A stretch of DNA of 64,000 nt from Myxococcales bacterium (GTDB taxonomy: Bacteria > Myxococcota_A > Polyangia > Nannocystales > Nannocystaceae). The stretch lies in the NCBI GenBank assembly GCA_020633335.1, contig JACKDU010000010.1, positions 310,001 to 374,000 on the forward strand, read 5' to 3'. Of the stretch, positions 44,436-53,115 are shown piece by piece (the first letter of the stretch is position 1; every line of letters begins with the position of its first letter). The position numbers were made by a program, and so were the translations under genes. The notes beneath the pieces were generated by a model. The model made no database searches. It was not told where the DNA came from and was given only the letters and a program-made list of their open reading frames with translations.

Positions 44436-45614
44436 ATGCGCATGTTCTCGTACCCGCGCCTCGCCCACCTGCTCATCCTCGCCCCCGGCCTCGGAGCCTG
44501 CGGCGGCCCCGAAGAGGAGGAGAGCGTCAGCGTCGGCAGCGGGATCGGCTCGATCACCGTCACCGTCTCGGCGTCGGGCACCGCGTCGGCGTCGGGCGGC
44601 TCCGACAGCGACAGCGAGGGATCGAGCGGCAGCGGCTCGGGCGCGAGCGACGGTGACCTCCCGGAGTTCAAGTACGACGTCGGCGCGGTCCCGGGCGGGA
44701 GCGGCGATCCGACCGGCGTCGACCCCTGCGAGGACACCGGCCCCGACTGCGTGTGCACGATCCCCGACCACGTCCCCTGCGACAACGGCACCTCCGACCC
44801 CTTCCTGGCGATGGGCCTCAACTGCCCCGGCGAGCTCCAGGTCCAGGCGTCGACGATGGGCAACGGGGCGGGGATCGGCGTGCGCTCCAACTTCGGGGCA
44901 AACGGCACCTTCAACCCGCGGGAGGGCTCGGTCTACGCGGTGATCGGCTCAGGCCTGGTCGCCGACCTCAACCAGGTCACGCCGCAGAACGACTCGAACG
45001 CGGGCCCGACCCACTGCAACGACTCCCTCGGGATCAGCCTCGGCGCCAACCTGCCGGCGCCGCTCAAGCCCAACGCGGTCGGCGGCGACTGCACCCAGAA
45101 CCCCGGCCTCGTCGGCACCGGCGACTGCTCGGGGACGATCCAGGGCCAGTTCAGCCAGGGCGGCGCGGCCTTCGACTACACCGAGCTCCGCTTCGTCCTC
45201 CAGGTACCGACCGACGTCACGTCGTTCTCCTACGACTTCGCCTTCTTCTCGGTCGAGTGGCCCTACTACTACGGCTCGCAGTACAACGACATGTACGTCG
45301 GCTGGCTCGAGTCGGAGCTCTGGACCGGCAACATCTCCTTCGACCAAAACGGCAACCCGATCTCGCTCAACGCCGGCTTCCTCGACTTCCAGGACCAGGG
45401 CGGCAACCTCCCGGAGTTCGCCGGCACCTGCATGCGCCAGCATGCGGGGACCAACTGGCTCAAGAGCACCGTCGGCGTGACGCCGAACGAGCAGATCACC
45501 GTGGTCTTCGCGATCTTCGACCTCAGCGATCCGATCCTCGACTCCTACGCCTTCATCGACAACTTCCAGTGGGGCTGCGAGCCCTCCGGCAAGCCCCAGA
45601 CGATCCCGAGCTAG
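44436..45614 (+). CDS. Choice-of-anchor L domain lipoprotein
   Basis: The 392-residue product has a signal peptide ending in lipobox LGAC (Cys near residue 22), a Ser/Gly/Asp linker with SDSDSEGSSGSGSG, and a C-terminal domain matching the choice-of-anchor L family: SFSYDFAFFSVEWPYYYGSQ, YNDMYVGWL and a late DSYAFIDNF. Such proteins are surface or extracellular in many myxobacteria; the anchor varies and the function is unknown. Several Cys pairs suggest export. The start follows a well-placed promoter without leader. Confidence 0.8.
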   Translation: MRMFSYPRLAHLLILAPGLGACGGPEEEESVSVGSGIGSITVTVSASGTASASGGSDSDSEGSSGSGSGASDGDLPEFKYDVGAVPGGSGDPTGVDPCEDTGPDCVCTIPDHVPCDNGTSDPFLAMGLNCPGELQVQASTMGNGAGIGVRSNFGANGTFNPREGSVYAVIGSGLVADLNQVTPQNDSNAGPTHCNDSLGISLGANLPAPLKPNAVGGDCTQNPGLVGTGDCSGTIQGQFSQGGAAFDYTELRFVLQVPTDVTSFSYDFAFFSVEWPYYYGSQYNDMYVGWLESELWTGNISFDQNGNPISLNAGFLDFQDQGGNLPEFAGTCMRQHAGTNWLKSTVGVTPNEQITVVFAIFDLSDPILDSYAFIDNFQWGCEPSGKPQTIPS

Positions 45615-45637
45615 GGCGCCGGCGCGCCCCGCCGGGA

Positions 45638-45665
45638 TTGACAGGCGCGCCGCGCCTGGTACCGT
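45638..45665 (+). promoter_or_regulatory. Candidate promoter of the TerB-like gene
   Basis: A perfect TTGACA at 45638-45643 is followed after 16 nt by TACCGT at 45660-45665, 12 nt before the ATG. Confidence 0.5.
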
Positions 45666-45677
45666 CCGCTACCGACG

Positions 45678-46235
45678 ATGTCGACCCGCAACGACGTAGA
45701 AGAGATCTACTTCCAGAAGCAGGAGCAGGCGCTCCGGGCCAAGCTCCGCGAGGAGCTCGAGGCCGACGCCCGCAAGGTCCACGAGGACGAGCGCAAGCTG
45801 GCGCTCGCCGATCGGATCAAGGCGCTCGGGTTCACCGGCGATCGGGCCAAGGTCTTCGACCTGATGCCGCTCGTCCATGTCGCCTGGGCCGACGGCGAGA
45901 TCTCGCGCAAGGAGCGGGCGAACATCCTCGAGATCGTCGCCAGCCGCGGGATCGCCCCGGGCACCGAGCCCTTCCGCCTGATCGAGGTGATGCTCGAGGA
46001 GCGCCCCTCCGATCTCTACATGAGCGAGACCCTCGACATCCTCCGCGAGGTCATCGGCGGCAAGCGGGCCGAGAGCGTGGTCGAGCTCTGCATCCAGGTC
46101 GCCGACGTCAGCGGCGGCTTCTTCGGCCTCGGCGAGACGATCGACGCCCGCGAGCGCGAGGTGATCGAGACGATCGCCCGGGCCTTCGGCGACCGCGCCC
46201 TCGCCCAGGTCCACCGCGCCCTCTCCGAGCGCTAG
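45678..46235 (+). CDS. TerB-like helical protein
   Basis: The 185-residue all-alpha protein has a charged N-terminal helix (residues 5-45) and a TerB-type core with the characteristic HVAWADGEISRKERANI near residue 68 and a second acidic segment GETIDAREREVIETIARAF near residue 150, the paired DGE/DxRE pattern that can bind metal in tellurite-resistance TerB proteins. Its physiological role is unknown. The next gene, on the opposite strand, encodes another TerB-like protein. Confidence 0.7.
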   Translation: MSTRNDVEEIYFQKQEQALRAKLREELEADARKVHEDERKLALADRIKALGFTGDRAKVFDLMPLVHVAWADGEISRKERANILEIVASRGIAPGTEPFRLIEVMLEERPSDLYMSETLDILREVIGGKRAESVVELCIQVADVSGGFFGLGETIDAREREVIETIARAFGDRALAQVHRALSER

Positions 46236-46304
46236 GCCCTGCCGGCGCCCCGTCGCGGAAGCGGCGCGGCTCCTCGGAGTCGCGCCTTTGGTCGCGAGCG
46301 CCGC

Positions 46305-47024
46305 TCAGGCGAGGCCGCGGAGATCGCCGACCACCGAGCCCGGGATCCCGCCCGCCTCGACCAGCTCGACCATCAGCGCGCGGGCGTCCCCGCGACGGCG
46401 GAGGCGGAGGATCTCGTGGCAGATCGTCCGCAGCACGTCCATCTGCCGCTCGCGCGAGAGTCGACGCAGCGGGGTGGCGACGACCTCGAGGGCCGGCGGT
46501 GTGTCGATCGCCGCGCTGACCCGCTCCCGGCGGGCCGCGCTGAGCGGGAGGCGGGCGAGGAGGGCCTCGTACTCCGCGCGATCCTCGTCGGTCGGCGGGC
46601 CGCCACGGTGGAGGAGGTTGGCGACGAAGCCGGCGATGATCTCCGAGCGCTCCATCGCCTCGTAGGTCCAGCCCTTGCGGAGCACCGCGAGCTGGGCCTT
46701 GTGGATCCCGAGGCGCTCACCGACGAGATCGAAGACCCGGATCTCGACCAGCGAGGTGTCGCCGTCGGCGAGGGCGACGTTCCAGACCTTCTCGAGGAGC
46801 GCGAGGTGGTTCTCGGCCGGCGGCGGCTGCATCCGCGAGAAGTGGGCGTCGAGGGCGGCCCGGTCGCTCACCAGATCCATCCACTGATCCTGCTCCTCGG
46901 GATCGAGGTAGGCCTCGACCAGCGCGAGGAGCCGCGAGGCCTCGCCGCTGGTGAGGACGCGGTCGGCGAGGGCGAGGAGGCCACAGGCCACCAGGGTCCA
47001 TTCTTGCTCGGGGCTGAGGGGCAC
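46305..47024 (-). CDS. TerB-like helical protein, convergent paralogue
   Basis: The 239-residue product shows two TerB-like acidic helices: CGLLALADRVLTSGEASRLL near residue 13 and WNVALADGDTSLVEIRVFDL near residue 83, followed by HKAQLAVLRKGW. The C-terminal 110 residues are helical and unassigned. GTG 47024 is supported by GGTGGAG with 8-nt spacing; the frame remains open far upstream but lacks homology there. It is convergent with the other TerB-like gene and divergent from the metallophosphoesterase. Confidence 0.7.
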   Translation of the reverse strand: MPLSPEQEWTLVACGLLALADRVLTSGEASRLLALVEAYLDPEEQDQWMDLVSDRAALDAHFSRMQPPPAENHLALLEKVWNVALADGDTSLVEIRVFDLVGERLGIHKAQLAVLRKGWTYEAMERSEIIAGFVANLLHRGGPPTDEDRAEYEALLARLPLSAARRERVSAAIDTPPALEVVATPLRRLSRERQMDVLRTICHEILRLRRRGDARALMVELVEAGGIPGSVVGDLRGLA

Positions 47025-47198
47025 TCGGACGTCTCCACCGCCAGCGTACCTGGTTTCGCGGCCGGCTTCCCGGAAGCGGCGCGGCCAGGGGCGCCCGGGA
47101 GCGGCGACGGGCGGAGGCGAGCGCTCCCGCAGGGATTTCCGCGGCCGGGCCGTCGCGTCGCCTTGCGCGCCCCCTCGGCTGCGGGCGATCGTGCCCCC

Positions 47199-48563
47199 AT
47201 GCTCGTCGTCCTCTCCGATCTCCACTTCGTCGATGGCAGCGCCGGTGAGCACAACCTCTCGCCCGAGGCCTTCCGTCGGGTCTTCGCCGCCGACGTCGTC
47301 GGCCTCGCCCGCGACAAGGGGATCCGCAGCGTCGACCTCCTCCTCCTCGGCGACATCTTCGACCTCCTGCGGACCGAGGCGTGGTTCGAGCACCCCGAGA
47401 GGGAGCGCCCCTGGGGCTCCGATCGGGACGCCTGCGGCCGCCACGCGGAGGCGATCCTCGGGGCGATCCTCGAGCACCGCGATCCGGCGCGGCCGCACAT
47501 CGACAACCCGGCGATCTTCCGCTTCCTCCGCGAGGAGCTCCGGCAGCGCCTCGCCGACGTCGGCGTCGAGCGGTTGACGATCCACTACGTCCCCGGCAAC
47601 CACGACCGCCTGATCAACGCCTACCCCGCGCTCCGCGATCGGGTCGCCGAGGCCCTCGGGATCGCCGCGCCAGCCGAGCCCTGGTGGTACCCCAACGCCT
47701 TCCAGAGCGACGAGTACGGGGTGATCGCCCGCCACGGGCACGAGCACGACCACCTCAACTGCGCGGCCGCGCTCGACCCCTACCGCGCGCCCGAGACCCC
47801 CGAGGAGGCCGACAACCGCCGCCGCGCCTACGCCGAGTCGACGTCGATCGGCGACGTGATCACCACCGAGCTCGCGGCGAAGATCCCCTACCTGGTCCGC
47901 CAGCGCTGCGACGATCCGCTCCTGGTCGAGCGCTTCCAGGAGCTCGAGAACGTCCGCCCCCTGAGCGGCCTCTTCGACTTCCTCCGCTACCAGACCGAGG
48001 CCGCCGGCAACTACAAGCCGCTGATCGAGTCGGTCCTCGCCGACACCTTCGACGCCTTCTGCGCCCTCCCCTACGTCCGGGCCTACGACCGCTCGCACGG
48101 CCGCTTCGACCTCGTCGACAAGATCCAGATCGCCGCGCTCGGCCTCCGCACCCTCGGCGTCGGCGCGCTGCTCCGCCTCGCCAAGTCGTTCGGGGTCCTC
48201 GAGGGCGAGGACGGCCTCGAGAGCGGCGACGCCCACATCGACGCCGCCCTCCGCGAGCCCGGCGTCCGCGACCTCGACCACCCGACCCGCTTCGTGATCT
48301 ACGGCCACACCCACGGCCCCGACGTGGTCCCGCTCGCCAGCCCGCGGACGCCCGACTACCGCCGGATCAAGGAGAGCCTCTACGCGAACACCGGCACCTG
48401 GCGCGCCCGTCACATCCGCACCCGCGATCGCGCGGCCTTCACGACCCTCCAGGCGCTCACCTACGTGACCGTCTTCGCCGGCCACGAGGAGCCGGTCCCG
48501 GGGATCGCCGGGCCGCCGGTGCTCGAGAGCTGGACCGGCGAGCGCAAGAAGTACTTCCTCTAG
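47199..48563 (+). CDS. Metallophosphoesterase
   Basis: The 454-residue protein carries calcineurin-like motifs: LSDLHFVDG at residue 5, LLLLGDIFDLL near residue 48, VPGNHDRL near residue 130, RHGHEHDH near residue 182 and YGHTHGPD near residue 367. The middle part (residues 200-350) is a helical insertion. No signal peptide or membrane segment is evident, so it is probably cytoplasmic. Substrate unknown. The downstream WD40-like gene starts 16 nt after its stop, suggesting co-transcription. Confidence 0.82.
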   Translation: MLVVLSDLHFVDGSAGEHNLSPEAFRRVFAADVVGLARDKGIRSVDLLLLGDIFDLLRTEAWFEHPERERPWGSDRDACGRHAEAILGAILEHRDPARPHIDNPAIFRFLREELRQRLADVGVERLTIHYVPGNHDRLINAYPALRDRVAEALGIAAPAEPWWYPNAFQSDEYGVIARHGHEHDHLNCAAALDPYRAPETPEEADNRRRAYAESTSIGDVITTELAAKIPYLVRQRCDDPLLVERFQELENVRPLSGLFDFLRYQTEAAGNYKPLIESVLADTFDAFCALPYVRAYDRSHGRFDLVDKIQIAALGLRTLGVGALLRLAKSFGVLEGEDGLESGDAHIDAALREPGVRDLDHPTRFVIYGHTHGPDVVPLASPRTPDYRRIKESLYANTGTWRARHIRTRDRAAFTTLQALTYVTVFAGHEEPVPGIAGPPVLESWTGERKKYFL

Positions 48564-48579
48564 CGCGAGCCCGCGGACG

Positions 48580-49731
48580 ATGAAGCCGATCGCGGTCATC
48601 GACGCGCCCCACCCGGCCTACGGGGCGCAGTGGAGCGCCGCCGGCGATCGCCTGGCGTTCTCCGGCGGCTTCCTCTACGGCGGCGGCTACCTCGGCCTCG
48701 CCGACGCCGAGGGGCGCCGCCTCGCGCTCGCGGACGAGGCGGCGATCGCCGCGGGGATCGCCGCGCACGACGAGGACGAGGACGAGGATGAGGACGAGGA
48801 TGAGGGTCCAGGGAGGAGCGCGCGGGTGATCCTGCCGGCGCTCTGCGTCGACGATCGCGGCGCGTGGATCCTCGCGGCCGCCTGCTCCTACAAGTGGCAC
48901 GCTCGCGGCCCCCTCCTCTTCCGGATCCGCGAGGGCGCGATCGAGCTCGCCCTCGCCCCTTCGCTCCCCGAGGACGAGGATGGCTGCTACCTGGTCGATC
49001 GGGCAGGTGGCGCGTGGATCCACCGCGGGGAGCTCCTGGTCCGCTACCTCGCCGGGCGGGTCGACGACGCGCTCCAGCGCTTCCCGGCGCCGCCGGGGCT
49101 CGGCGCCGATCCGGCCCGGAGCGCGCTCTGCAGCGCGCGGATCGCCGTGATCGACGACGTCGCCTGGGCGGCCAAGAACCAGCGCGGGATCTACAGCCGA
49201 CGGGGCGCCGGCGCGCCGATGACCCCGGGCTCGGATCTCCACCTCAACCTCGAGCCCCACGGCCTGGTCGCCTTCGACCTCCGCGACGGCGGCGAGCCCC
49301 GCCTCCACGCCACCGAGCGTGATGAGCGGAGCCAGGCGCTGGTCCGCGACCTCGCTGGCGAGCGCCTCTACGCCGGCCTCGGCGACGGGCGGATCGTCGA
49401 GTGGCGGATCGTCGGCCGCGATCGGCTGGAGCGCGTCCGGAGCTGGGCCCACCCCGGCGGCGACGGTCGCGGGGGGCCGATCGCCCGCGGGATCCAGGCG
49501 CTCGCCTGCCTCGCCGACGGCGAGACCCTGGCCTCGGCCGCGGCCCCCGGGACCATCGCCCTCTGGCGCGGGGGCGCCCGGATCGCCGACTTCGCCCTCC
49601 CGGTCCCCTGGTCGCCGCGGGGCCTCGCGGCCCACCCGAGCGCGCCCCTCCTCGCCGTCGCCTGCAAGGGGAGGACGGGCTACGAGGCGGGGGCCGTGCT
49701 CCTCTACGACCTGCGCCGGGCGATCCGGTGA
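48580..49731 (+). CDS. WD40-like beta-propeller protein
   Basis: The 383-residue protein has degenerate propeller blades, e.g. HPAYGAQWSAAGDRLAFSGG at the N-terminus, GIQALACLADGETLASAAAPGTIALW and SPRGLAAHPSAPLLAVACKG near the C-terminus. A seven-fold acidic run HDEDEDEDEDED (about residues 64-75) interrupts the first blades. There is no signal peptide. Function unknown; the close spacing with the upstream phosphoesterase suggests a shared role. Confidence 0.65.
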   Translation: MKPIAVIDAPHPAYGAQWSAAGDRLAFSGGFLYGGGYLGLADAEGRRLALADEAAIAAGIAAHDEDEDEDEDEDEGPGRSARVILPALCVDDRGAWILAAACSYKWHARGPLLFRIREGAIELALAPSLPEDEDGCYLVDRAGGAWIHRGELLVRYLAGRVDDALQRFPAPPGLGADPARSALCSARIAVIDDVAWAAKNQRGIYSRRGAGAPMTPGSDLHLNLEPHGLVAFDLRDGGEPRLHATERDERSQALVRDLAGERLYAGLGDGRIVEWRIVGRDRLERVRSWAHPGGDGRGGPIARGIQALACLADGETLASAAAPGTIALWRGGARIADFALPVPWSPRGLAAHPSAPLLAVACKGRTGYEAGAVLLYDLRRAIR

Positions 49732-49734
49732 CCA

Positions 49735-49748
49735 TGTCTAAAAGGACA
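49735..49748. repeat. TGTCT-AAAA-GGACA palindrome
   Basis: The site begins 3 nt after the WD40-like gene stop in a 58-nt convergent gap and extends to CCATGTC...GACATGG arms. A further GGACA copy lies at 49757. It shares the 14-nt layout of the sites at 8438 and 36811. Confidence 0.5.
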
Positions 49749-49789
49749 TGGTTATTCGGACATAGCCGATTGACCCGGCGATCGATGAC

Positions 49790-51934
49790 CTAGCCCTTGG
49801 GCCAGGAGAGGCGGTAGCAGCGGTGGATCCGCGGCGAGCGGGCGAAGTCGCGGGGGATCGTCGCCTCGCTCAGGTCCTCGATCACCAGCGGCCGCAGCCC
49901 CTCCTCGTCGAGGCGGAAGCGGCGGTGGTGGGTCGAGAAGATGATCTCGCCGCCCTCCACCAGGCGATCGGCGAGCGCCCGCAGGAGCTCCGGGTGCTCG
50001 CGCTGGACGTCGAAGTCGCGGGCGGCCTTGGAGTTCGAGAAGGTCGGCGGATCGACGTAGATGAGGCCGTAGCGCCGGCGATCCTCGCCGAGGAAGGCGC
50101 GGACGTCGGCCCGCACCAGGCGGTGGCGCTGGCGATCGAGGCGGTTCAGCGCGAAGTTCTCGGCCGCCCAGTCGAGGTAGCGCGGCGAGAGGTCGACCGA
50201 GGTCGTCGTCCTCGCGCCGGCGAGCGCCGCCTGGACGCTGGCGCTCGCCGTGTAGCAGAAGAGGTTGAGGACGTCGCGGCCGGCCGCGGCCTCGGCGATC
50301 AGCGCCCGCACCGGCCGGTGATCGAGGTAGAGGCCGGTGTCGAGGTAGTCGTGGAGGTTGACCAGGAGGCGCGCCTTGCCCTCGCGGATCGTGTGGAGCT
50401 CGCCGCGGTCGGCCTCCTTGCCGTAGAGCTGGCCCCGTCGCTGGCGGCGGCGGACCTTGACGACCACCCGCGCGGGCTCGAGCCCGAGGACCTCGGCGAC
50501 GACCTCGTGGGCCTCCTCCAGGCGCTGGGCCGCGACCTTGGGATCGATCGTCGCCGGCGGCGCGTACTCCTGGAGGACCGCGTAGACCCCGTCGTCCTCG
50601 GTCTCGTAGCGATCGACCGCGACCGCGTACTCGGGGATGTCGGCGTCGTAGATCCGGTAGCAGGTGATCGTCTCGCGCTTCACCCAGGGGGCGAGCGCCT
50701 TCTGGTTCTTGCGGACGCGGTTGGCCAGCGCCTCGCCGCCCTCGCTCCGCGGCCGCGGCTTGCGGGGCTGGCGGAGCGCGTCCGGGCCGACGTCGATGAG
50801 GAGGAGGCGGCAGGGGATCGCGCCGTTCTGCAGGTTGTAGTAGCGGCGGGCGCGGAGGCGGGTGGCCATCCCGAGCTCGGCGTCGCCGGTGAGGATCGCC
50901 GCCTGCCAGCCCTCGAAGCCGGCCACGAGGCGCTCGCCGAGGGCGCGGTAGAGGGCCGGGAGATCCTCGTCGGCGCCGAGGCGCTCGCCGTAGGGCGGGT
51001 TGCAGACCACCAGGCCCGGTCGGGTGATCCCCGCCGGCGGCGCGAGCTCGCGGACGTCGCCGGCGGAGACCCGGACGATGCCGCGGAGATCGGCGCGCTC
51101 GACGTTCGCCTGGGCGATCCGCAGGGTCGCGGGGTCGTTGTCATGGCCGACGATCGTCGGGATCCGGGCGCGACCGGCGGCCCAGCGCTCGCGGGCCTCG
51201 GCGACCAGCGCCTCCCAGCGCGCGCGATCGTGGCCGAGCCAGCCGAGGAAGCCGAAGTGGGGGCGAGCGAGGCCGGGGGCCCGATCGCCGGCGATCCACG
51301 CGGCCTCGATCGGCAGGGTCCCGGAGCCGCACATCGGATCGACGAGCGGCGCCCCCTCGGCCGCCAGCGCCGGCCACCCGGCGCGGATCAGGATCGCCGC
51401 GGCGAGGCTCTCCTTGAGCGGCGCACCTGCCCCTTGGGACCGGTAGCCGCGGCGGTGGAGGCTCTCGCCGGCGAGGTCGATCGCCAGGCCGAGGCGGCCG
51501 CCGCGGAGGTGGGCGTGGACCCGGAGATCGGGGTGGATCCGGGCGACGTCGGGGCGCCGGCCGGTGCGGGCGCTGAAGCGATCGACGATCGCGTCCTTGA
51601 TCCGGAGCGCGCCGAAGTGGCTGTTGTCGATCCCAGCGCCGCCGCCGACGAAGTCGACCAGGATCGAGCCGTCGGCCCGCACGTGCGCCTCCCAGGGGAT
51701 CGCCAGCGCCGCCTGGTAGAGGCCATCGGCGTCGGCGATCTCGACCTCGCCGAGGCGGAGGAGCACCCGCGACGCGAGGCGCGACCAGAGGCAGACGCGG
51801 TAGGCGAGCGCGAGATCGCCGGCGAAGCCGACGCCCGCGCGGGTCGGCTGGATCGCCGACGCGCCGAGCTCCGCGAGCTCGGCGGCGACCAGGTCCTCGA
51901 GGCCGGGGGCGGCGGTGGCGAAGAGATCGAGCAC
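49790..51934 (-). CDS. rlmL: 23S rRNA methyltransferase RlmKL
   Basis: RlmKL methylates G2445 (N2) and G2069 (N7) of 23S rRNA with two fused methyltransferase domains. The 714-residue product (E. coli 702) has a ferredoxin-like and THUMP N-terminus, the first methyltransferase with DPMCGSGTLPIEAAW and NPPYGERLG, a linker, and the second with NLFCYTASASVQAALAGA and VDPPTFSNSK. GTG 51934 gives a protein beginning VLDLFATAAPGLEDLVAAEL, the family N-terminus, and a TACAAC hexamer lies 6 nt upstream. The longer open frame upstream is antisense to the next gene. Confidence 0.94.
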   Translation of the reverse strand: MLDLFATAAPGLEDLVAAELAELGASAIQPTRAGVGFAGDLALAYRVCLWSRLASRVLLRLGEVEIADADGLYQAALAIPWEAHVRADGSILVDFVGGGAGIDNSHFGALRIKDAIVDRFSARTGRRPDVARIHPDLRVHAHLRGGRLGLAIDLAGESLHRRGYRSQGAGAPLKESLAAAILIRAGWPALAAEGAPLVDPMCGSGTLPIEAAWIAGDRAPGLARPHFGFLGWLGHDRARWEALVAEARERWAAGRARIPTIVGHDNDPATLRIAQANVERADLRGIVRVSAGDVRELAPPAGITRPGLVVCNPPYGERLGADEDLPALYRALGERLVAGFEGWQAAILTGDAELGMATRLRARRYYNLQNGAIPCRLLLIDVGPDALRQPRKPRPRSEGGEALANRVRKNQKALAPWVKRETITCYRIYDADIPEYAVAVDRYETEDDGVYAVLQEYAPPATIDPKVAAQRLEEAHEVVAEVLGLEPARVVVKVRRRQRRGQLYGKEADRGELHTIREGKARLLVNLHDYLDTGLYLDHRPVRALIAEAAAGRDVLNLFCYTASASVQAALAGARTTTSVDLSPRYLDWAAENFALNRLDRQRHRLVRADVRAFLGEDRRRYGLIYVDPPTFSNSKAARDFDVQREHPELLRALADRLVEGGEIIFSTHHRRFRLDEEGLRPLVIEDLSEATIPRDFARSPRIHRCYRLSWPKG

Positions 51935-51940
51935 CGGCGC

Positions 51941-51946
51941 GTTGTA
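51941..51946 (-). promoter_or_regulatory. Candidate -10 element of rlmKL
   Basis: TACAAC on the minus strand ends 6 nt before the GTG start. Confidence 0.35.
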
Positions 51947-52085
51947 GCCCGGATCGCCCGCGAAGCCACCGGCGATCGCCAGCCGCCGCTCTGCGGTCGC
52001 CCGCGCCCTCGCCGCCCTGCCCTCCCTGGCCGAGGAGCCGGGATTGGAGACCGGCGGGCGGCGGAGCGCGTATCCTCGTCGGACG

Positions 52086-53108
52086 ATGGCGGGGATCAGC
52101 GGCGGCCGCGGGCGGCGATCGACGGGGAGCCTCGCCGTCGCGCTCGCGCTGGCGCTCGGCCTCGGCACCGGCACCGGCGGCTGCGCCGGACGTGGGCCCT
52201 CCGACCCGCCGACCGAGATCGCGTCGACGCCGGCGCCGGACGAGGACGCAGACACGCGACCGGCCCCTTCGGAGGCGGAGGAACCCGCGGCCACGCCGAC
52301 GAGCGAGCCGACTGAGCCCGAGCCTGTCGGCGCTCGCCCGCCGCCCCCGCCGATCGCCGACAAGAAGCACTACACGGCGCTGGTCCTCGGCGAGTGGTGG
52401 TTCGCCACCGACGTCGATCGCTGGTTCACCAAGCGCGGCGCCCAGCTCGCGACCGGCCGCTGCCCGATCTACGTCGCTCAGGCCGAGGTCAACGTCGACG
52501 GCGGCTACTTCCACGGCGTCCACCTCCCCGCGATCTACGAGGACGAGCGTCGCCGCCGCCCCGTGCAATTCGTCGACCTCGACGGCTCGCCGGCGGACGC
52601 CACCGCCTGGCTCGATCGGACCCGGGCCTACCTCGACGCCGAGGCGCCTGACGTCGTCTTCGTGATGATGGCCGGCCAGGCGCCGATCGTCGGCGCCGAC
52701 GATGAGCCCCTCGAGATCGGCGCCGAGCCCTGGCGCGCGGAGTACCGGCGACGCCTGCTCGAGCTCCTCGAGCTCCTCGATCCCGCGCGCCGCCGGGTCG
52801 TCTGGATCGCCCTCCCCGACCCCGAAAGCGCCGGCGATCCTCCCCCCCGCTGGTCGGCGATCCGCGAGGTCCAGGCCGAGGTCGCGGCCGCCTGGGCGCC
52901 GACCGTCGAGTACGTCGAGAGCACCCCCTTCCTGGTCGACGCCGAGGGCGAGCTCCCGCGCCTCTCACGAGTCAACAACCAGCGGCGGCTGATCTTCGAC
53001 GACGGCGCCTTCACCAGCACCGGCGCGATCTACATCATCCAGCGCCTGATGAGCCCGCTCCTGCTGCGGGCGCTGGGGCGCGAGGTGCCGACCGGGAGCG
53101 GCTGCTGA
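52086..53108 (+). CDS. Lipoprotein with SGNH/DUF459-like domain
   Basis: The 340-residue protein has an N-terminal hydrophobic segment ending TGGC (Cys near residue 37), a Pro/Glu/Ala-rich linker, and a C-terminal domain whose layout (TALVLGEWWFA, VDLDGSPADATAWLDRTRAYLDAEAPDVVFVMMAGQ, VVWIALPDPES and DDGAFTSTGAIYI) resembles SGNH hydrolases of the DUF459 type. The nucleophile motif (GDSL) appears as GEWW, so catalysis is doubtful. TATCCT lies 9 nt before the ATG. Family assignment is tentative. Confidence 0.5.
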   Translation: MAGISGGRGRRSTGSLAVALALALGLGTGTGGCAGRGPSDPPTEIASTPAPDEDADTRPAPSEAEEPAATPTSEPTEPEPVGARPPPPPIADKKHYTALVLGEWWFATDVDRWFTKRGAQLATGRCPIYVAQAEVNVDGGYFHGVHLPAIYEDERRRRPVQFVDLDGSPADATAWLDRTRAYLDAEAPDVVFVMMAGQAPIVGADDEPLEIGAEPWRAEYRRRLLELLELLDPARRRVVWIALPDPESAGDPPPRWSAIREVQAEVAAAWAPTVEYVESTPFLVDAEGELPRLSRVNNQRRLIFDDGAFTSTGAIYIIQRLMSPLLLRALGREVPTGSGC

Positions 53109-53115
53109 GGGCGCG

